Shown: positions 25,868 through 33,386, numbered from the stretch's first letter. The stretch is DNA of 64,000 nt from Pseudomonas sp. ERMR1:02 (GCF_002277815.1 NZ_NKJI01000028.1:1-64000), one strand, 5' to 3'. Notes: generated by a model from the sequence alone, not told the origin. Numbers and translations are program-made.

Positions 25868-27148
25868 TTAAACCTCGCCTATGGTTGATTCGTGAATGGC
25901 CTCGCAGGCCTTGTTTTCTGCGGCTTCCAGTGCATTACAGGAATCTCCGAATCTAAAGCCGGTCAATCCGTGAATCAGGGCGAAACCCTTCTGGTCTAGA
26001 TGGGCGTGCCACTGCTTCAGGGCATCCCGCTTGCGCCCCATCACGTCCGACTGGATGTACACCTTCACGTTGTGCCCCATGGCGTGGTTGATCAGCAGCT
26101 CACCGATCAGGTGGTCGATGCCGAGGTCAGCCCAACCGGTACGGGCAACCTTGCGCAGGTCATGACTGGTCCACTCGCCCTGCCCCAGCCGAGCGAACAC
26201 GGCACTGGCCTGACCTTCACTCAACGCCTTTCCGTTGCGTGCCGGGAACATGAACTGGCCGTCGTAGCCCTTGGCGTACTGGCCTTCCCGGTAACTGACG
26301 AGCAGTGCGCAAACTTGTTCGGTCAATGGCAGGTGATGCTCCACGCCGGTCTTGGTGTGCTCGGCTGGAATGAACCACTCGCGCTCAGCCAGGCTGATGT
26401 GCGACCAGCGCGCCTGCCGGGTTTCGCCGATGCGCGTGCCGTGGCAGAGCATCATCAGGGCGAGCATGGCATCCAGCGGCGCCGACACCATGACGGCCGT
26501 CAGTTGCTCCAGCAGGCCCGACAGCTGCACCCCACGCAGGCGCGACGGCTTGATCCCGACCTTGGCTTTCGAGAAGTCGTTGAACTTGATGGTCGCCATC
26601 GGGTTGGCCGAGATCAGCCCCAGCTTGAACGCCTGCCGGAAGGCCAGGGCCAGCAGCTGGAACACCGAGCGCACGTAGTCGATGGAAATGCTTTCCTGCA
26701 GTGGCCACATGAGCTGGCTGTCGAGGGTCGCCTTGTCGATGCCGGTCAGTGGCAGGTCACCCAGGCGCGGCATCAGGTGACATTTGATTGCAGAAGCACC
26801 GGTCTTCTTGCGCTTGCTGGAGAGGTTGCGGTCGCGGGACATGCGCTCTGCGTACCAAGACAGCAACTCACCGACGGTGACCCACTTCGACAGATTGGCG
26901 CCGGCGCCGGCCTCCAGACGCAGGCGGATGGCCGGCAGCGCTGCAACGACCTGCTTGGCGTTGAGGTCGGGAAAGGCGCCAATACGCTTCCACTCGCCCT
27001 TCACCACTAGATACCAGGACGCACGCTCGCGAGCCTGGGTGAAACGCAGGTACAGACCGCGATTTTCGATGTCGCGCAGATCCCGCACGTCCCCGGCAGC
27101 CTGCCGCTTGATCTCGGCGTCGGTGATCTTCACGGCAGCACTGCTCAC
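25868..27148 (-). CDS. second tyrosine recombinase (integrase-like)
   Basis: The product is 426 residues. It has a P4-integrase-like arm domain at about 1-80 (KITDAEIKRQAAGDVRDLRD) and a catalytic domain from about 200. The expected residues are in order: Arg in HGTRIGETRQARW, His-x-x-Arg in WTSHDLRKVART, His in NHAMGH, and the likely nucleophile Tyr in VKVYIQSD. It lies inside the replication operon, coupled to the VRR-NUC gene by a 4-bp overlap, and far from any tRNA. It probably acts on phage DNA (for example dimer or replication intermediate resolution), but this is inference. Confidence 0.85.
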   Translation of the reverse strand: MSSAAVKITDAEIKRQAAGDVRDLRDIENRGLYLRFTQARERASWYLVVKGEWKRIGAFPDLNAKQVVAALPAIRLRLEAGAGANLSKWVTVGELLSWYAERMSRDRNLSSKRKKTGASAIKCHLMPRLGDLPLTGIDKATLDSQLMWPLQESISIDYVRSVFQLLALAFRQAFKLGLISANPMATIKFNDFSKAKVGIKPSRLRGVQLSGLLEQLTAVMVSAPLDAMLALMMLCHGTRIGETRQARWSHISLAEREWFIPAEHTKTGVEHHLPLTEQVCALLVSYREGQYAKGYDGQFMFPARNGKALSEGQASAVFARLGQGEWTSHDLRKVARTGWADLGIDHLIGELLINHAMGHNVKVYIQSDVMGRKRDALKQWHAHLDQKGFALIHGLTGFRFGDSCNALEAAENKACEAIHESTIGEV

Positions 27149-27576
27149 GCCGCCACCACTGTAGGAGTGAGTCGCAGGTAGGCGCGGATCTGCTCCATCG
27201 TGTCGAAGTGGCCACGGCAGACCACCGCGAGGTAGCCCTGCTCATTGAGCTTGCGAATCCGCTCATGCTGGCTCGGCGAAATGGCGGCATCATTCGGCGG
27301 TGTGGCCTTGAACTCGATGTACAGGCCAAAAAACCCGCCGCGCGCCATGGTCAGCACCAGGTCGGGAATACCGGCCACTACGCCCTGCTGTTTCAGCTTT
27401 GCGGCCACGGACTTGAGGCGGTGCCCGCCGTTGGGGACGTGATAGATCAGGTCAGCAATTTCCGGCATCCGGATGCGCAGCTCGGCCATCAACGCGGCCT
27501 GCTCCTGTCCCTCACGGTCGACTGACTTGGCGCGCACTGGCTTCTGTTTGAATACCCTGAGTTTGGCTGGCGTCAT
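27145..27576 (-). CDS. VRR-NUC domain nuclease
   Basis: The product is 143 residues. The domain runs from REGQEQAALMAELR to the C-terminus with the catalytic pattern Glu ... GIPDLVL ... YIEFKA of the PD-(D/E)xK fold and LNEQGYLAVVCRG after it. VRR-NUC proteins are structure-specific nucleases, often phage-encoded near replication genes, resolving junctions. It overlaps both neighbours by 4 bp. Confidence 0.9.
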   Translation of the reverse strand: MTPAKLRVFKQKPVRAKSVDREGQEQAALMAELRIRMPEIADLIYHVPNGGHRLKSVAAKLKQQGVVAGIPDLVLTMARGGFFGLYIEFKATPPNDAAISPSQHERIRKLNEQGYLAVVCRGHFDTMEQIRAYLRLTPTVVAA

Positions 27577-27776
27577 ACTTGCTCTCCGGTAAATCGGTCA
27601 ATCACTTCAAAGGTCGTAGGCCACATCCGTGCACCGTAGGTTTTGGCCATCTCGGCGCATCTGAAAACTGCGACAGCTCGGTCTTGCTCATAGGCGAGAT
27701 CCAACTTGTAGCCGCAGCAGTGGACGGCGAAGCGGTATTCGGCAGGGTCTGTGGGAGCGAGATACGGGTTAGGCAT
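27573..27776 (-). CDS. small hypothetical protein of the replication operon
   Basis: The product is 67 residues from the ATG at 27776 after GGAGGCACC. It contains EYRFAVHCCGYKLDLAYEQDRAV and ends FEVIDRFTGEQV, a compact alpha/beta pattern, possibly with metal-binding Cys-Cys. It overlaps the P-like gene and VRR-NUC gene. Function unknown. Confidence 0.65.
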   Translation of the reverse strand: MPNPYLAPTDPAEYRFAVHCCGYKLDLAYEQDRAVAVFRCAEMAKTYGARMWPTTFEVIDRFTGEQV

Positions 27777-28572
27777 GCTTGGTGCCTCCAACAACTCGAG
27801 CGGAAGGCTTCAACCCAAAACGTCGCAACAGCTGCTCACGGGCTGACTGACCATCCGCAGGAATGCCCATGCGCGACACCTGGGCCAGCGCAACGCGCTC
27901 GGTCAGTTCGGATGCCCACTCAACTGCCGATTTCTGGCTGTCGTGCCCGATGCCGATGACGATGTCTTCCAGCGGAAGACCGGCGACCAGCCGGCGGATG
28001 GTGATTTCGTAGGCCCTATCGAAGACCTCGCTGGCTTTCTCGGGCTGCAGGTCGCCCAGATTGTGCATCTCGCACTGCAATGCCGCGTGCCGGATGGCCG
28101 GGTGAGACCAGACGCGGGCACCGAAACGGCTCGGGTGCGCATTCTCCAAGGCCTCACGAAACGCCCGGTCACTGGAAGGTATGCCTAACATTTCCGGGGT
28201 TGGCATACACAGCTTGATGAATTTGCCCACGCTAGGGATGAAATCGGTCCCCAGCTCGCGGCACCGCTCGACACCGAACTGGATTTGCTCAAGCTGCGTG
28301 ATCTTGGCAACGATGAAAGCTTTGACCCAGCTGCGCCGGGCGGCCTGCAGAGAGGGATCATCTGGCCAGGCTTGCTTCCAGGCGGGGAAAATACTGCGAA
28401 GCTCCTTGAACAATGCGTTAACGACCTCGACCGTACCGGATGGCAAGGATTCCGGCATAGGCATTGGCGCTGGTGACTGGTAGTTACCAACGGCAGAACG
28501 GAGGTCTTCGGTTGCACCTGCCAACTTCAGCAGCTGACCTGCGCTGCGCGGAGCCGTTGACTTGGCGCTCAT
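27769..28572 (-). CDS. replication protein P (helicase loader-like)
   Basis: The product is 267 residues. A middle segment (VNALFKELRSIFPAWKQAWPDDPSLQAARRSWVKAF) and VGKFIKLCMPTPEMLGIPS match the lambda P type, followed by a WSHPAIRHAALQC helix. Phage P proteins bring the host DnaB helicase to the phage origin. It follows the O-type gene by a 4-bp overlap. Confidence 0.85.
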   Translation of the reverse strand: MSAKSTAPRSAGQLLKLAGATEDLRSAVGNYQSPAPMPMPESLPSGTVEVVNALFKELRSIFPAWKQAWPDDPSLQAARRSWVKAFIVAKITQLEQIQFGVERCRELGTDFIPSVGKFIKLCMPTPEMLGIPSSDRAFREALENAHPSRFGARVWSHPAIRHAALQCEMHNLGDLQPEKASEVFDRAYEITIRRLVAGLPLEDIVIGIGHDSQKSAVEWASELTERVALAQVSRMGIPADGQSAREQLLRRFGLKPSARVVGGTKHA

Positions 28573-29318
28573 AGACCACCCCCGAAGTCATCAGCCCAAC
28601 TGGTGTCATCAAAGTCAGGTCCGTTGGACTGGCGCGCCGGAAACTGGCGAACGTTCGAAGCGGCAGCTCGAGCATTGTCGGTGAGCACCCACTTGACCAG
28701 CATCTGCACCCATTCGGCCTGGGTGTTCACCTGTCCACGCGATTCGTAGTGCGCGGTGAATGCGCGGCGCACCTCATCGGTGAACATGGTAAGGACCACG
28801 CCAGAATGGGTGGCATAGGTCTTCAACAATTTGGCGTCAGGCTGCCAGTCGAGGGTCATCTCGCTTGGCATGCGAGGATCAACTTGCTCACGCGCAGAGA
28901 GAGGTTCTTTATTCTTCTCTACATCTTCTTTAGGTAACGCACCGCTAACGTTCGCAGCGTTACTTTTACCGTTACTCGCCTTGTGGTTTGCCACTCGCTT
29001 TGCCGTGAGAAGCCTGTTTTTAGCGGTCTTGCCATTGTGGCGGTCGAAGTGAGGAAGACTAATCACCCCTTCCTCCTCGATCATCCAGTCCACCAATTTC
29101 ATGTATTCACAGAAATCGATAACGCCTACCAAGCGATCAAGTAACTTTTTACTAACGCTGGGAGCGTTACCGTTTTGGGTTTGTTGATCGAACCAGCCCC
29201 AGACGCGCATCAGCTTTCCGACCACAGCATCAGGATCGATGCCGGCAAAGTCAGCGATCTGGCAGACCTCAGGTTTGTCCAGGGTGGTGAGTTCGAATTT
29301 GATCCAGTCGCCGGCCAT
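28569..29318 (-). CDS. O-like / DnaT-type replication initiator
   Basis: The product is 249 residues. The N-terminal domain WIKFELTTLDKPEVCQIADFAGI, with VVGKLMRVWGWFDQQT, is winged-helix-like. A linker of polar residues lies at about 110-145, and a C-terminal DnaT-like domain (WQPDAKLLKTYATHSG...FTAHYESRGQVNTQAEWVQMLVKWV) follows. It probably binds the origin and hands over to the P protein. TAACG-type repeats that may form the origin lie inside the coding region, as in lambda O. Confidence 0.82.
   Translation of the reverse strand: MAGDWIKFELTTLDKPEVCQIADFAGIDPDAVVGKLMRVWGWFDQQTQNGNAPSVSKKLLDRLVGVIDFCEYMKLVDWMIEEEGVISLPHFDRHNGKTAKNRLLTAKRVANHKASNGKSNAANVSGALPKEDVEKNKEPLSAREQVDPRMPSEMTLDWQPDAKLLKTYATHSGVVLTMFTDEVRRAFTAHYESRGQVNTQAEWVQMLVKWVLTDNARAAASNVRQFPARQSNGPDFDDTSWADDFGGGL
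28931..29174. other. candidate replication origin (TAACG repeats)
   Basis: Within the O-like gene, repeats built on TAACGC/GCGTTA cluster at 28933-28977 and 29119-29174. They include CTAACG-TTCGCA-GCGTTA at 28945-28961 and the perfect TAACGCT-GGG-AGCGTTA palindrome at 29153-29169. The clustering recalls lambda ori iterons. Confidence 0.5.
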
Positions 29319-30022
29319 TACGCGGCCTCCTGCAGAAGTTCAGCGAGGCGGGTTAGGCCTTTAGGGGTGACCATTGGGTCGAATGCAGCTCGCTCAATCC
29401 CGGTTTCTGGATCAGGCTTCAAGGCTGTGACTTTGTGGGTCATGTGGCCGGAGGAAATGCGTGGCTGGTAGGCAACCCAGCGCTTTCCTCCGTGGCGCCG
29501 GAAGATCCAGCGGTGCTGTTCCAGCCAGGCGAACAGGCGCGCCGGAGCCAAACCGAGCTGCTTGGCTGCATCAGTGATGCAGATCGCGCCACCAGCTGCA
29601 GCGAGCCTATTGATAGCGGCGACCTTCGGGGCCTGAACTGAAATCAGACGCTGAAGCTCGCCGTTCTTGTCTGCGAGATCTGCGGCAAGTCGGAGGGCTT
29701 CTGGTAGGGATTGCGGGATCGAGACAACCTGTCGCGACACGTTTTCTAGTTCGCCCAAACGTGTCACGACACGATGGCGAAGCGAAATGCTGTAACCGGT
29801 CAAAAGGGTTTCAGTCAGGACGCGATCAAGATGGAATTCTGCGGTGTAATCCCGCCCATCCTTCACCTCCCGGAGATGGCGCAGATCTGCGCCATCATCT
29901 GCAAGCGCCTTGCGCATCACGCGAATGTCACGGATGACATCCTTATGCTGCTTGCCAGTGAGGTCTGCGATCTCACGGCTCGACATGGTGACCGTATTGC
30001 TTGGAGCGACGATCGTGTTCAT
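29318..30022 (-). CDS. Rha-type antirepressor with KilA-C domain
   Basis: The product is 234 residues. The N-terminal Rha domain (TVTMSSREIADLTGKQHKDVIRDIR, with DYTAEFHLDRVLTETLLTGYS) covers about 10-95. The C-terminal KilA-C type domain (CITDAAKQLGLAPARLFAWLEQHRWIFRR) covers about 140-230. Such proteins act as phage antirepressors or regulators. It is the first gene of the replication operon after a terminator. Confidence 0.9.
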   Translation of the reverse strand: MNTIVAPSNTVTMSSREIADLTGKQHKDVIRDIRVMRKALADDGADLRHLREVKDGRDYTAEFHLDRVLTETLLTGYSISLRHRVVTRLGELENVSRQVVSIPQSLPEALRLAADLADKNGELQRLISVQAPKVAAINRLAAAGGAICITDAAKQLGLAPARLFAWLEQHRWIFRRHGGKRWVAYQPRISSGHMTHKVTALKPDPETGIERAAFDPMVTPKGLTRLAELLQEAA

Positions 30023-30052
30023 AATGTCCCCACAAGTGTTTTACTGCTGTTG

Positions 30053-30082
30053 AAAAAGCCGACCTCGAACGTCGGCTTTTTT
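30053..30082. terminator. bidirectional rho-independent terminator
   Basis: AAAAAGCCGAC-CTCGAAC-GTCGGCTTTTTT lies between the CII-like and antirepressor genes. As it sits inside the leftward early operon, it probably limits expression of replication genes unless antitermination occurs. Confidence 0.8.
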
Positions 30083-30093
30083 GTGTCTGCGAT

Positions 30094-30516
30094 TCAGGCG
30101 ACCTTCACCGACTGTTCCATCACGTCCAATTCGTGGCGGACATGCCCGATTTCTTTGCGGATTGCCTGCTTCTCGATTTGACTGACGTGACCGTCGTGGA
30201 GAGCCGAATGCACCGCGATGGTCAGGTCAGCGATTTCCTTGCTGACATGCATCATCGAAGCCGTGAGTGCCTCCGGGGCCGGGGCTTCCTTTTTCACCAG
30301 GTCGAAACCGAAGTGATCAGCCAAGGCGGTGAGCGGACGCATGTCGCCGGTGTGCAGCAAGATCCCGAAAAGGTGCTCGATGGTCAGGTGATGCGCATCG
30401 TTGTCGGGGTTGGCACGCTGCAGCAGGCTGACGTGGGGAACTCCCATCTGGCCGGACAGTACCTTCGCTTCGTTGTCCAGGACCGCGCTTTGGCAAGCCC
30501 GCAGAAATTCGTCCAT
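30094..30516 (-). CDS. CII-type phage regulatory protein
   Basis: The product is 140 residues from the ATG at 30516; an upstream frame start lies before a weaker site. The N-terminal MDEFLRACQSAVLDNEAKVLSGQMGVPHVSLLQRANPDN, followed by HHLTIEHLFGILLHTGDM, is recalled from the phage regulatory CII (CP76) family. It would activate repressor-maintenance transcription. Directly downstream of the Cro gene. Confidence 0.85.
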   Translation of the reverse strand: MDEFLRACQSAVLDNEAKVLSGQMGVPHVSLLQRANPDNDAHHLTIEHLFGILLHTGDMRPLTALADHFGFDLVKKEAPAPEALTASMMHVSKEIADLTIAVHSALHDGHVSQIEKQAIRKEIGHVRHELDVMEQSVKVA

Positions 30517-30582
30517 TCGTAAAACCTCTGTTTTGTTTCCGTGGCTGCATGCCACAACGGGTTGCAAAATGTTTCTCACTGG

Positions 30583-30795
30583 CTAAGCGGCGCTAACCGA
30601 TGGTTTAGGTTCGGCGCAGAGTTCGCGGGCGGTGATCAACCCATTGGTCAGCTCTTCTGCCTTGAACGCAGTTTTCGCGCTCATTGAGTAAGCACCAGTG
30701 ACCCAGTAGGAAACCGCAGCTTGAGTAACCCCCAGCGCCAGAGCTGTTTTGGTTTGCCCGCCGAAGTGCTCGACGAGCCTTTCGATAGGGGTCAT
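30583..30795 (-). CDS. Cro-like (YdaS-type) repressor
   Basis: The product is 70 residues with a helix-turn-helix (FGGQTKTALALGVTQAAVSYWVTGAYS) at about 10-40. It is divergent from CI, with its start 15 bp from the nearest operator half-site, so it is the first gene of the rightward-equivalent lytic operon. It competes with CI for the operators. Confidence 0.88.
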   Translation of the reverse strand: MTPIERLVEHFGGQTKTALALGVTQAAVSYWVTGAYSMSAKTAFKAEELTNGLITARELCAEPKPSVSAA

Positions 30796-30809
30796 AGAGA
30801 GCCCTCCTG

Positions 30810-30870
30810 ATAAGCACGCTTATATCGTAGGGAGAAGGAGGCTTATTTGCAAGAGCATAAGGGAACTTAT
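30810..30870. promoter_or_regulatory. repressor operators and cro promoter
   Basis: Three related inverted repeats lie here: ATAAGC-AC-GCTTAT at 30810-30823, a looser GCTTAT...ATAAG pair at 30841-30861, and ATAAG-GGAA-CTTAT at 30857-30870. On the minus strand a promoter TTGCAA-N17-TACGAT overlaps them, driving cro. They are the likely CI/Cro binding sites. Confidence 0.75.
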
Positions 30871-30882
30871 AAATTTACGGGC

Positions 30883-31539
30883 ATGACGACATTAGCCGAA
30901 CGCATGAAGCTCGCACGCAAGCATGCAAACCTGACTCAGAAAGCACTGGCCGAAAAGGCTGGCGTTGAGCAACCCGTGATCTCGCAATTGGAGACGGGAA
31001 AGAATCAGCAAAGCGCCCATCTTGCGAAACTTGCACATCTCTGCGGCGTCAGCGCAATTTGGCTGTCTGACGGGATTGGGTCGATGACCGATAAATTATC
31101 GGGCGACTCAAATGTGAGAATGGCCAACCAGCCCGCAGCGCTTTATCGCTACCCTGTAATCAGCTGGGTTTCTGCTGGCTCTTGGGAGGAGGCAGTGCAG
31201 CCCTACCCCGATGGGTTTTCTGACCGTTACGAGCTTTCTGACTATGACTCCAAAGGTCCGGCGTTTTGGCTTGAAGTAAAAGGCGACTCAATGACGGCGC
31301 CTACCGGTACAAGTGTTCCTGAAGGAATGCTGATTCTGGTAGACACTGAGGCCGACGTTAAGCCAGGGAAGCTGGTGATTGCCAAGCTACCAGCCAGCAA
31401 TGAAGCCACCTTCAAGAAGCTTGTAGATGACGGTGGAGTGAGATATTTAAAGCCGTTGAACCCGGCTTACAAGATGGTTGAGCTAGATGAAAGCTGCAAG
31501 ATCATCGGCGTTGCAGTGCGTATGACCGGGAAGCTGTAA
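30883..31539 (+). CDS. CI-like prophage repressor with S24 peptidase domain
   Basis: The product is 218 residues from the ATG at 30883. The helix-turn-helix lies at about 5-60 (LTQKALAEKAGVEQPVISQLETGK). The S24/LexA-type C-terminal domain has a self-cleavage Ala-Gly in WVSAGSW near residue 93, the catalytic Ser in KGDSMTAP near 133, and the Lys in GKLVIAKLP near 168. It maintains lysogeny and should be inactivated by RecA-stimulated self-cleavage. Confidence 0.93.
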   Translation: MTTLAERMKLARKHANLTQKALAEKAGVEQPVISQLETGKNQQSAHLAKLAHLCGVSAIWLSDGIGSMTDKLSGDSNVRMANQPAALYRYPVISWVSAGSWEEAVQPYPDGFSDRYELSDYDSKGPAFWLEVKGDSMTAPTGTSVPEGMLILVDTEADVKPGKLVIAKLPASNEATFKKLVDDGGVRYLKPLNPAYKMVELDESCKIIGVAVRMTGKL

Positions 31540-31571
31540 AGGCCCAGACTTACGAAGCAACGTAACAACAC

Positions 31572-31597
31572 AAGCCCGCCCAGTGTGGGCTTTTTCT
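31572..31597 (+). terminator. terminator of the repressor gene
   Basis: AAGCCCGCC-CAGT-GTGGGCTTTTTCTT lies 30 bp after the CI stop. Confidence 0.8.
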
Positions 31598-31610
31598 TGT
31601 CCGCCCCTCA

Positions 31611-31630
31611 AAGAGTACAAATGTACTCTT
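31611..31630. promoter_or_regulatory. 20-bp inverted repeat with GTAC-N4-GTAC core
   Basis: AAGAGTAC-AAAT-GTACTCTT is a perfect palindrome 30 bp upstream of a LexA box. It resembles, but does not equal, the GTAC-N4-GTGC motif reported for LexA2-type repressors in some Pseudomonas. It could bind another regulator of the DUF1654 gene. Confidence 0.45.
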
Positions 31631-31659
31631 GTCGTATTGCCGTTTTCCTACGAATCAAA

Positions 31660-31679
31660 TACTGTTTATTCATACAGTT
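31660..31679 (+). promoter_or_regulatory. LexA box
   Basis: CTGT-N8-ACAG at 31662-31677, 18 bp upstream of the DUF1654 start, is a perfect match to the consensus. Confidence 0.85.
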
Positions 31680-31695
31680 AACCAAGGAGGACTAC

Positions 31696-31947
31696 ATGAA
31701 CCAGAGCGCAACCAACATTACTTTCGTACCCAATTCCTACGAGCACGTGGGTCGTCGAATTCAGAAAATGGTTTCAGACCCCAAGGTGCAGAAGCATCAG
31801 GCAGTAAGGATTACCAGGCGAGAAGACGAGGCGCCCGAAGCGTGGGAGCGAGTACTCCAGGAGCTGGATGAAACTGATGGGATTACGGTTGAGCGCTTGG
31901 ATCAGGATTGCGTGCATATCGAATGGAGGAGCTATATCGACTTCTGA
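31696..31947 (+). CDS. DUF1654 protein, SOS-controlled (prophage copy)
   Basis: The product is 83 residues from the ATG at 31696 after AAGGAGG. The sequence SYEHVGRRIQKMVSDPKVQK, followed by APEAWERVLQELDETDGITVERL, matches DUF1654, a family recalled as largely restricted to Pseudomonas. The function is unknown. It sits with its own LexA box between the repressor terminator and another terminator, so it is an independent SOS unit inside the immunity region. A second, host-type member with its own LexA box lies at 61465. Confidence 0.85.
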   Translation: MNQSATNITFVPNSYEHVGRRIQKMVSDPKVQKHQAVRITRREDEAPEAWERVLQELDETDGITVERLDQDCVHIEWRSYIDF

Positions 31948-31950
31948 ATT

Positions 31951-31974
31951 AAGCCCGCGCAATGCGGGCTTTTT
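31951..31974 (+). terminator. terminator after DUF1654
   Basis: AAGCCCGC-GCAAT-GCGGGCTTTTT begins 3 bp after the stop. Confidence 0.85.
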
Positions 31975-31993
31975 ATCGCCCCCAAGAAATTTT

Positions 31994-32035
31994 ATAAGCC
32001 TGCTTATTGACGACCATTAATAAGCATGCTTATAT
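31994..32035 (+). promoter_or_regulatory. second operator pair and early promoter
   Basis: The operators ATAAGC-CT-GCTTAT (31994-32007) and ATAAGC-AT-GCTTAT (32020-32033) match the repeats near CI. A promoter TTGACG (32007-32012), 17-bp spacer, TTATAT (32030-32035) lies between and over them. This is the counterpart of lambda PL/OL and drives the rightward accessory block. Confidence 0.8.
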
Positions 32036-32080
32036 TTATCTCAAGCCAACGCATAACCGGCCCAGCAGCGAAAGCCGCGC

Positions 32081-32311
32081 CGCTCTTTAACAGTCAGCGC
32101 AACAAACAACAGACCGCATTGCCTCTACCGGCGACCGGCGTGCAGACAGGCCCGAAAGCCTGCCAACGACAGGAACAACCTGGACGGCTGCTCGATGGTG
32201 AAACGCCTTAACCGTGTGAATGACCCGGCAAGCAATGCGCCCCGCCCCTTCCGGCGGCAATTGGACGGACAGCATCACTGATGCACCTTGGCGACAGGGT
32301 GCAGCGGGATG
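32081..32311 (+). promoter_or_regulatory. early leader with boxA-like element and hairpin
   Basis: CGCTCTTTAACA at 32081-32092 is very close to the bacterial boxA consensus, 46 bp after the promoter's -10 box. The rest of this untranslated leader has no convincing gene. At 32282-32303 a TGCACC...GGTGCA stem is followed by GC and GGGATG, a pattern repeated further down the operon. Together they resemble an antitermination (nut-type) leader. Confidence 0.5.
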
Positions 32312-32334
32312 TAACCCAACCCAGAGGAATAGCC

Positions 32335-32772
32335 ATGTTCGGCAAATTGTTTGGCAAGAAATCCAGCGAAGCCCGTCAGGCCCTGGCCGTGATGACCAAC
32401 CGCGATCTGATGCAGGCTTCAGTCTACGGCGTCTTCTACGTCGCTTCCGCTGATGGCGAAATCGAAAAAGAAGAGCTCGAAAAGATCGAGAAGCTGATCA
32501 ACAACTCCCCCGCCCTGAAAGGCTTCGGCGCCGAGCTTAGCAACACCATCGACCGCGCCAAGGCTGACTTCAACGAAGGTGGCCCGCGCATCATCCGTCA
32601 GAACGCAGAGAAGGAACTGAAGGACCTGGCTCACAGCGTCGACGACGCGGCGACCGTACTGAACTTCATGCTGACCGTGGCCGAGGCTGACGGCGAGATC
32701 GAAGACGCCGAGATGGTGGTGTTGGAGAAGGCCGCCAAGATCATGAACCTCAACCTCAAAGACTACCTGTAG
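32335..32772 (+). CDS. TerB-family protein
   Basis: The product is 145 residues from the ATG at 32335 after CAGAGGAATAGCC. The TerB domain contains the acidic, metal-type motifs ASADGEIEKEE near residue 37 and TVAEADGEIEDAEM near residue 120, plus helices between. TerB-type proteins occur in tellurite/stress systems and frequently in Pseudomonas phages; no ter partner genes are present, so tellurite resistance is not implied. First gene of the rightward early operon. Confidence 0.85.
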   Translation: MFGKLFGKKSSEARQALAVMTNRDLMQASVYGVFYVASADGEIEKEELEKIEKLINNSPALKGFGAELSNTIDRAKADFNEGGPRIIRQNAEKELKDLAHSVDDAATVLNFMLTVAEADGEIEDAEMVVLEKAAKIMNLNLKDYL

Positions 32773-32774
32773 CC

Positions 32775-32945
32775 ATGTTCGGCAGGTTCAGCAACAAAGC
32801 ACGCTCGCTGGCCGCCTACGGGCTTGCTGGCGGAATCGTATTCGTCGATTCGGCTAGCCGCATCCTTTCAATGGTTGGTGACCTGGTACTGGTCGCACTG
32901 CTGTTGATGGTGCTGATGGTCGGCAAAACGAAGGACAAACCGTAG
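32775..32945 (+). CDS. 56-residue membrane protein
   Basis: It starts 2 bp after the TerB stop and shares its MFGRF/MFGKL opening. A hydrophobic stretch (VGDLVLVALLLMVLMVG) follows an amphipathic N-terminus, and the C-terminus is short and charged. It is probably translationally coupled to TerB as a small inner membrane partner. Too short for family assignment. Confidence 0.6.
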   Translation: MFGRFSNKARSLAAYGLAGGIVFVDSASRILSMVGDLVLVALLLMVLMVGKTKDKP

Positions 32946-32955
32946 GCATTACTTC

Positions 32956-33000
32956 TGCCCATTCATTGAGTGGGCAGCGGGATGCAGGCAAATCTTTAAC
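32956..33000 (+). repeat. second leader-type hairpin plus boxA-like element
   Basis: A TGCCC...GGGCA stem at 32956-32976 is followed by GC and GGGATG (32979-32984), and TCTTTAAC lies at 32993-33000. These repeat the elements of the operon leader at 32081-32311. Confidence 0.4.
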
Positions 33001-33052
33001 GTGCAGCGCGGCCCATCACTTCAATGAGCCGCAGCGAAGCATTTCGATGGAG

Positions 33053-33268
33053 TCAGCTGTTTTTTGAGTTCAGCTTGCGAAGCTCCTCATAGGTAGCCGA
33101 CTGCACAAACCAGAAACCGGAGACGATGCACCAGCTCAGGGTTCCGACGACAAATGTGCCAAGAGCGGCTAGAAAACTCTTGCTCAGCATGATCGCCGCC
33201 GCGATCCAGATGACCGCGAGTGCAATGTAGAGGACGGTGTTGTTTACGCTGATAACGAAATCTTTCAT
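33053..33268 (-). CDS. small two-span membrane protein
   Basis: The product is 71 residues from the ATG at 33268. Its hydrophobic segments are VLYIALAVIWIAAAIML and ALGTFVVGTLSWCIVSGFWFV, and the tail is charged. It reads against the early operon, as expected of a lysogeny-expressed cargo (moron) gene, perhaps in superinfection exclusion, but this is only positional inference. Confidence 0.55.
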   Translation of the reverse strand: MKDFVISVNNTVLYIALAVIWIAAAIMLSKSFLAALGTFVVGTLSWCIVSGFWFVQSATYEELRKLNSKNS

Positions 33269-33386
33269 GGGCATTCCTTTAGTTTGATTTCCTCTGGCGT
33301 CCTATAGGCGGTGCCAGTGACGGGATCATATTGCCATCGCCACATACTTCGCTAGCACTTAGATCATCTCTCAACCCGTCGCGAAA

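Noticed and set aside
32335..32772. Tellurite resistance function for the TerB gene
   Set aside because: No terC/D/E/Z partners nearby; TerB-fold proteins are common in phages without that phenotype.
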